Source: Acidobacteriota bacterium (GTDB lineage: Bacteria > Acidobacteriota > Blastocatellia > Pyrinomonadales > Pyrinomonadaceae). From it: 10,435 nucleotides of DNA. Positions 6,505 to 10,435 of the stretch are shown here, one piece after another. Position numbers and translations under genes: made by a program. The notes under the pieces were generated by a model. It saw only the letters and a program-made list of their open reading frames with translations. It had not been told where the DNA came from and did no database searches. Each line of letters starts with the position of its first letter. Within the stretch, counting starts at the first letter, position 1. The stretch is taken from NCBI GenBank assembly GCA_003222835.1, contig QHXE01000441.1, positions 1 through 10,435 of the forward strand. Direction: 5' to 3'.

Positions 6505-7197
6505 ATGTATTCATGTTTCGCGCTCATGCTTCTGTTGGCGACTTCGCTAATTGCTCAAACAGGCAAGTCGTCTCCCCCCGTAAGCAAGGTATTCGCTGTG
6601 CTTACCAAGTCTCTGGATTCAAAGATCGCTAAAGCTGATGACGAGGTAAATCTGCGCACCCTCAACGATGTCGTGGTCGATGGTGTAGTAGCCATTCCCA
6701 GCGGCTCAAGATTGATCGCGCATATCTCGGACACCAGGGACAAGGCGAAGAGCGCGCCGCAATCTGAACTGGCGATCGTAATCGACCAGGCGATCACAAA
6801 GGACGAAAGGAAAATTCCTTTGCAGGCCATCATCGCGGCTATCGTAGCGCCGCAGGATGATTCGCTCTCGTCCGATGCAACTTACGAAATGATGCATTCA
6901 AATGAACCGAAGATGATCGGAGGCCGCCCCTCGTCCACCTCGAGTACGGGCGAGTTGTCGGCATCGAGCAAGGCGTCGTCCAGCGCCGCAGTGGCTACGG
7001 CAAATCTTAAAGGGTCGATGGATGTCTTAAGATTGGATGAAAACTCTCAAGGCGCGTTGGGATATGAGGGCGTCTCGCTCTCGTGGCGCCTCGACACTCC
7101 GCCTCCGGTTACCATCATCGCAAGCAAAAAGAATGTGAAGCTATTAAGCGGAACGCAGATGCTTTTGCGAATGGCGCCGCCGCGTCTGCCGAAATGA
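6505..7197 (+). CDS. Secreted protein of unknown function, TrbI/VirB10-like beta segment
   Basis: AAAGGA (6492-6497) lies 7 bases before the ATG. The 230-residue product begins with a short signal peptide (MYSCFALMLLLATSLIAQ). Residues about 28-115 contain LTKSLDSKIAKADDEVNLRT, then VAIPSGSRLIAHISD and KIPLQAIIAAI. This pattern, a modulated pore-like barrel with 'IPxGSxLIGxI' and a later '[KR]xIPLxA', recalls the beta domain of TrbI/VirB10 proteins. Similar secreted singletons occur in Acidobacteria. Residues about 137-170 are a Ser/Thr/Ala-rich linker, and the end (VKLLSGTQMLLRM) resembles the closing strand of the same fold. No other type IV secretion gene is present, so a conjugation role is not implied. 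The gene lies 50 bases after the GGT-family gene and may be cotranscribed. Function is unknown. Confidence 0.78.
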   Translation: MYSCFALMLLLATSLIAQTGKSSPPVSKVFAVLTKSLDSKIAKADDEVNLRTLNDVVVDGVVAIPSGSRLIAHISDTRDKAKSAPQSELAIVIDQAITKDERKIPLQAIIAAIVAPQDDSLSSDATYEMMHSNEPKMIGGRPSSTSSTGELSASSKASSSAAVATANLKGSMDVLRLDENSQGALGYEGVSLSWRLDTPPPVTIIASKKNVKLLSGTQMLLRMAPPRLPK

Positions 7198-7251
7198 GTC
7201 GTGATGAGTGCTTAGAAAGAGCGCTTTGTAGAGACGGAAAGGAACCAGCTC

Positions 7252-7590
7252 ATGATCAATGGCGCGCATGTGATCATCTATAGCAAGGATGCTGAAGCCG
7301 ATCGAGCTTTTTTCAAAGACGTGCTCGGCTTCGCTTCAGTTGATGTTGGGCATGGTTGGTTGATCTTCGCCCTCCCGCCGGCGGAGTTGGCTTGCCATCC
7401 TGGCGACGGTGTTGACGAGCACGAACTCTATTTGATGTGTGACGATCTGAAGCTGGCGATGTCGGCTCTCGACGCTAAGGGCATTCACTGCTCAGATGTC
7501 CAGGAGCTTCCCTGGGGCGCTCTGACCCGGATCAAGCTTCCAGGCGGAGGCGAGCTTGGTCTTTACCAGCCGAAGCACGCGAGGCCATAA
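7252..7590 (+). CDS. VOC (glyoxalase/bleomycin-resistance fold) family protein
   Basis: GAAAGGA (7237-7243) lies 8 bases before the ATG. The 112-residue product is one vicinal-oxygen-chelate unit pair. It opens with a beta strand carrying His6 (GAHVIIYSKD), then the helix AEADRAFFKDVLGF, typical of the family. HELYLMCDD (57-65) gives the next strand, with His57/Glu58, and GGGELGLYQP ends with Glu101. His6, His57 or Glu58, and Glu101 could form the metal site. The length fits a small single-domain VOC protein that dimerises. Possible roles include glyoxalase-like, dioxygenase-like or binding functions, and the sequence does not decide between them. It lies 54 bases after the secreted protein gene. 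Confidence 0.88.
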   Translation: MINGAHVIIYSKDAEADRAFFKDVLGFASVDVGHGWLIFALPPAELACHPGDGVDEHELYLMCDDLKLAMSALDAKGIHCSDVQELPWGALTRIKLPGGGELGLYQPKHARP

Positions 7591-7602
7591 CAGACGCAAG
7601 CT

Positions 7603-7695
7603 TAACCGCAGAGTACGCTGAGGTATTCGCGGAGGACATGGAGTAAGAGCGTTCCTTTGCGGCCTCTGCGCAACCTTCCGCGTCCTCTGTGGTTA
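7603..7695. repeat. Imperfect inverted repeat of CGCAGAG-type units
   Basis: The left arm (from 7603) reads TAACCGCAGAGTACGCTGAG, then GTATTCGCGGAGGAC. The right arm, read on the other strand from 7695, gives TAACCACAGAGGACGCGGAA, then GGTTGCGCAGAGG. The arms agree at most positions with small gaps and meet around 7640-7655. Both consist of repeating CGC-x-GAG units, like the CGCAGA/CGCTGA units at 1095-1229. It fills nearly the whole gap between the VOC and CoA-binding genes. No T-tract follows, so it is not a normal terminator. Confidence 0.65.
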
Positions 7696-7713
7696 GGTAG
7701 GTTCTAGTTATCG

Positions 7714-8154
7714 ATGAACTGGCAGCACAACCTCATCACTGAAAACGAGCGCATCCGGGAATTGCTCGCCGATACAAAAACGATTGCCGTGCTCGGCATT
7801 AAGACCGAAGCGCAAGCGGGTCAGCCTGCGTTCTACGTTCCCAAGTACATGCAGAGCGCGGGATTCAAGATCATTCCCGTGCCGGTTTATTATCCGGAAG
7901 TTACCCAAATTCTCAGCCAGACAGTTTATCGAAAGTTAGCGGACATCCCTGTTGAAGTTGACATGGTCAACGTCTTTCGCCGCCCGCAAGACATCCCGCC
8001 CCATCTCGAAGACATCCTCGCACAGAAACCCAAGTCGGTGTGGATGCAGTTAGGCATCAGCCACCATGCGGTCGCCGAAGCGCTCGCCAAAGCGGGAATT
8101 AAAGTCGTTCAGGATCGTTGTTTGATGGTCGATCACCGTTTGCTTGGCCGTTAG
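7714..8154 (+). CDS. CoA-binding domain protein (YccU-like)
   Basis: This 146-residue protein has a Rossmann-like CoA-binding domain of the kind found alone in many bacteria. The first strand and nucleotide-loop region is TIAVLGIKTEAQAGQPAFYV (23-42). Strand FKIIPVPVYYPEV (51-63) follows, then DMVNVFRRPQDIP (83-95), VWMQLGISHHAVAE (109-122) and the closing motif VVQDRCLMVDH (131-141). The QLG and QDRCLMVDH motifs are characteristic of the family. The biochemical role of the stand-alone form is not well defined, and CoA binding is inferred from the fold. The ATG at 7714 gives a complete domain, but the ribosome binding site is weak. The upstream repeat separates it from the VOC gene. Confidence 0.9.
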   Translation: MNWQHNLITENERIRELLADTKTIAVLGIKTEAQAGQPAFYVPKYMQSAGFKIIPVPVYYPEVTQILSQTVYRKLADIPVEVDMVNVFRRPQDIPPHLEDILAQKPKSVWMQLGISHHAVAEALAKAGIKVVQDRCLMVDHRLLGR

Positions 8155-8308
8155 ACTGTGCGTCCGATAGAAGACTCCAAAGTTAGCGAAACAAACATTG
8201 CAGCAGGAAATCTTTTAGGAAGACTTGTTTCTAGGCACGGGAACAAATCACAGAGGGTACTTTTCGCTGCTGGTTCGTATCCGGATAACGATAACGTTTG
8301 GTGATTCG

Positions 8309-8725
8309 CTAGCGGACATCTTTCGCACGCAACGCAATCATTGTTGCCGATAAAAACGCCAGCAGCATCGCGAACAGGATGGCTGGATCGAGCGCGAGGC
8401 CGCCCCAGGGATGCTTGAAGGTTACGTAGCCGCTCAAGTTGTCGTTAATTTCCTGAGGTGATGGTATCGAAGGCGGAGCTGTCTCCGGCGACTTGGCCAC
8501 AGCGGGGGAACTGGGGTTATTAGAGGACCGTAACGATTGCTGTGCTCGGCGATCTTGCTGCGCGAGAGTTTCCGCGACCCGCTTTTTGTAGTCCTCGAGT
8601 TGATTGCGTGCGTTAGTAACATTCTCGTTATTCAGGTCCTTAGTGTGCTGGTAAAGGCCACGTCCTTTATTGGGTCCGTTTTTTTCCGAACCCTCTGCCT
8701 TCAAGGTGTCGAGCGACGAGAGGCG
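8309..8725 (-). pseudogene. 3' part of the FHA-ABC transporter gene, out of frame
   Basis: Read from 8725, this frame gives RLSSLDTLKAEGSEKNG, then a hydrophilic stretch with DLNNENVTNARNQLEDYKKR, likely helical. A Pro/Ser-rich linker and YVTFKHPWGGLALDPAILFA follow, then the rest of a hydrophobic segment (about 106-125 counted from the TTG at 8704) and a basic end, ALRAKDVR. This matches the expected last loop and final membrane helix of the transporter encoded just upstream in another frame. A TAA at 8726-8728 closes this frame before the junction. The TTG at 8704 could be called as a start but has no ribosome binding site. It is best read as the detached end of the same gene, lost through a short deletion with frameshift around 8723-8735. 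Confidence 0.7.
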
Positions 8726-10435
8726 TTACCGTCACGAGCCCGGCGAATAATATCTGCGGGATCAAAATCAACGGCACCAGGCTCGTAGCCACCTCGGATG
8801 TTTTCACTAACGCCGATATGAACAGGCCCAGCGCGATGCCAACCATCCCAGTTAAGACTAGAACCAGGAGCTGCGGCAGTCCGAGAAAGTAACCCGGTAG
8901 AGACATCAATCCCGCAAAGTGAAGGATTTTGAGCGTGGCAAACAACCAGATCGTCTGCAACCCGATGATGAAAGAGAGAACGAATAACTTTGAGGCCAGG
9001 TAGGACAACAATCGCAGATTCACCATCCGCTCTCGTTCGAAGATGGGCCGCTCCTTGACTAACTCTCGCGCCGCCACTGAAGTCCCAAACCAGAGCGAGA
9101 CCAGAGCCAGAATGAAGTATGGAAAATCACGAGGGTCGTTCTTTCCCACCACGAGATAAGTCAACAAAGCTATGATTGGCGCTTGTCCAAAGAGAATTGC
9201 CAGGTTCCATTTGTCGCTGGCGAGTACTTCTGCATAGCGGCGGACCAGCGTGGCCCACTGCCGGAGGGCATCGATGATCCCGCCTCGTCGGCGTGGAGGG
9301 GGCGCCGCTTGCACCTCTTGCTGCACGAGGCTCAAAGGCTGTTCAATGTAGCGGCGGTGGAAATCAGTCGCCGCGAATCGCCCGCGCCATTCGTTCGCGA
9401 CTCCATCGGCGATCTCTTCGAGGCGTTGTTCGTAGGTTATTCTCTGAGCCTTCGTAGCTTTAGGCGGGAAAGATTCCAGCTCGGCGATTTCAGACTCAAC
9501 CGGAGCGTCGAGCTTGTTATAGAGATCGACAAAACTATTCGCGCCGGCAAACTCCAACGCCTCTGTCGGCGTACCGTAGAAGATTAGTTTGCCGCGCAGC
9601 AGAACTACGACGCGATCGAAGAGACGAACGTTTTCCATCGCGTGCGTGTTGAGTATTACGGTGCGCCCCGACTCGGCGATCTGCCGAAAGAGCTTCATGA
9701 TTCGCTCTTCTGTCGCCGGGTCCAAACCCGAAGTTGGTTCGTCGAGAAAAATCACCGAGGGCTTGGTGATCAGCTCCACGGCGATCGAAACACGCTTCCG
9801 CTGGCCACCGGATAGTTGTGAGACGATTACGTCGCGTCGATCGGCAAGGCCGGTCACATCAAGAACCTCGCTGATAATCTGATCGATCTCATTTGCCGGA
9901 ACGTCGCGAGAAAGCCGCAGGCGGGCCACGTAGTAAAGCGTGCGATAGACCGTCAACTCGCGATGAATAATGTCGTCCTGCGGCACGTAGCCGATCGATT
10001 GCTTAAGTGAATCGATGTGCTGGTAGAGTTCAAGATTATTGATGAGGACACGTCCGCTGGATGTGCGCCGCATGCCATTGAGCGCGTTCATCAACATGGA
10101 CTTGCCCGCGCCCGAGGGACCGAGCACGCCGACAAATTCATTTGGCTCAATGGCCAGGCTTATATCGTCAAGCAACTTTCGCGATGCCCGCCCAGGCTGG
10201 TGCACGATCTTGGTAATCGCGATAGCATCGATGCGAAGTTTCGATCTCGTATCAAAGACCGCTATGCCGCTGGCGGAGTCCACTCTGAGCACAAACGGCC
10301 CAATTTGCACCACATCCTCGTTCTGAACCAGATGTCTGCCGCTGACTCGTCCGCCATTCACATAAACGCCGTTCGTCGAACCGGCGTCTTCGATCTGGAC
10401 TCCCTGCGCCGTGTTGATAAGACGCGCGTGATGCT
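8667..10435 (-). CDS. FHA-domain ABC transporter, ATPase fused to membrane domain (5' end cut off, 3' end disrupted)
   Basis: The frame runs off the right edge, so the start is not in the window. The first visible residues are an FHA domain: HARL, then DAGSTNGVYVNG, the phosphothreonine-binding signature. The ATPase follows, numbered from the GTG at 10361: Walker A GPSGAGKS (81-88), Q-loop Gln128, signature LSGGQ (183-187), Walker B VIFLDE (203-208) and switch His240. The order ATPase then membrane domain and the SGLDPATEERIMKLF stretch are those of ABCG-type half transporters. Membrane helices lie at about 388-406, 413-430, 457-476, 493-517 and 524-545. The layout recalls FHA-ABC proteins such as mycobacterial Rv1747, suggesting control by Ser/Thr kinases. 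After QILFAGLVTV the frame goes astray and ends KKRTQ. The rest of the gene follows in another frame, so the final helix is missing as written. Substrate is unknown. Confidence 0.9.
   Translation of the reverse strand, partial: HHARLINTAQGVQIEDAGSTNGVYVNGGRVSGRHLVQNEDVVQIGPFVLRVDSASGIAVFDTRSKLRIDAIAITKIVHQPGRASRKLLDDISLAIEPNEFVGVLGPSGAGKSMLMNALNGMRRTSSGRVLINNLELYQHIDSLKQSIGYVPQDDIIHRELTVYRTLYYVARLRLSRDVPANEIDQIISEVLDVTGLADRRDVIVSQLSGGQRKRVSIAVELITKPSVIFLDEPTSGLDPATEERIMKLFRQIAESGRTVILNTHAMENVRLFDRVVVLLRGKLIFYGTPTEALEFAGANSFVDLYNKLDAPVESEIAELESFPPKATKAQRITYEQRLEEIADGVANEWRGRFAATDFHRRYIEQPLSLVQQEVQAAPPPRRRGGIIDALRQWATLVRRYAEVLASDKWNLAILFGQAPIIALLTYLVVGKNDPRDFPYFILALVSLWFGTSVAARELVKERPIFERERMVNLRLLSYLASKLFVLSFIIGLQTIWLFATLKILHFAGLMSLPGYFLGLPQLLVLVLTGMVGIALGLFISALVKTSEVATSLVPLILIPQILFAGLVTVTPLVARHLEGRGFGKKRTQ
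8679..8685 (-). other. A7 homopolymer able to shift the frame in the transporter gene
   Basis: On the minus strand the end of the main transporter frame reads GGA AAA AAA CGG. A shift of one base back on this run gives AAC GGA CCC AAT, which is exactly the frame of the downstream fragment. Ribosomal or transcriptional slippage here would rejoin the two pieces. Whether this happens is unknown; homopolymers are also common sites of sequencing error. Confidence 0.45.

Noticed and set aside
8155..8308. Possible hairpins in the gap between the CoA-binding and transporter genes
   Set aside because: Only 6-7 bp inverted matches (for example GAAACAA and TTGTTTC) with long loops are seen, which is expected by chance; there is no T-tract.
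9183..10326. Several plus-strand frames opposite the transporter gene
   Set aside because: They are shadows of a gene with all ABC ATPase motifs in order.

Overview
The window looks like a chromosomal stretch of an Acidobacteriota-type soil bacterium, probably of the Blastocatellia/Pyrinomonadaceae kind. This placement is by eye, from gene content (a DUF3352-like protein with a pilin-like tail, an FHA-ABC transporter, a secreted GGT-like hydrolase), moderate GC, and intergenic repeats built on CGCAGA and GTCAGAA motifs. There are no rRNA or tRNA genes, CRISPR arrays, transposase genes or phage genes.

Layout. A plus-strand gene, cut by the left edge, encodes a DUF3352-like protein with a pilin-like C-terminal domain (1-1088). 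It converges on a minus-strand pair: an S9 prolyl-oligopeptidase-family peptidase (2196-4139) followed by an HPr-kinase-like P-loop protein (1256-2068). A divergent, non-coding region (4140-4544) holds a REP-pair-like element, a terminator-like hairpin, two tiny leader-like ORFs and candidate promoters. A plus-strand series follows: a secreted GGT-family hydrolase broken by a one-base frameshift (4545-6454), a small secreted protein (6505-7197), a VOC/glyoxalase-fold protein (7252-7590) and a CoA-binding-fold protein (7714-8154). It converges on an FHA-ABC transporter gene on the minus strand (8309-10435). That gene is cut by the right edge and disrupted near its 3' end.

How the parts relate. 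The genes do not form one obvious pathway; most look like housekeeping or accessory singletons. The themes are peptide turnover (S9 peptidase, GGT-like hydrolase) and envelope functions (DUF3352 protein, secreted proteins, FHA-ABC exporter). The strongest unexplained structure is between genes: four of the five longest gaps carry a palindromic element. They fall into two kinds, one with GTCAGAA-headed arms (2119-2187, 4199-4293) and one of CGCAGA/CGCTGA tandem units in inverted arms (1095-1229, 7603-7695). Two genes are interrupted late in their coding sequence with the correct reading continuing in another frame. This means either gene decay or draft-sequence errors. I see no clear new multi-gene system; the best leads are the repeat elements, the altered GGT active site, the kinase-peptidase pair and the slippery A7 run in the transporter gene.
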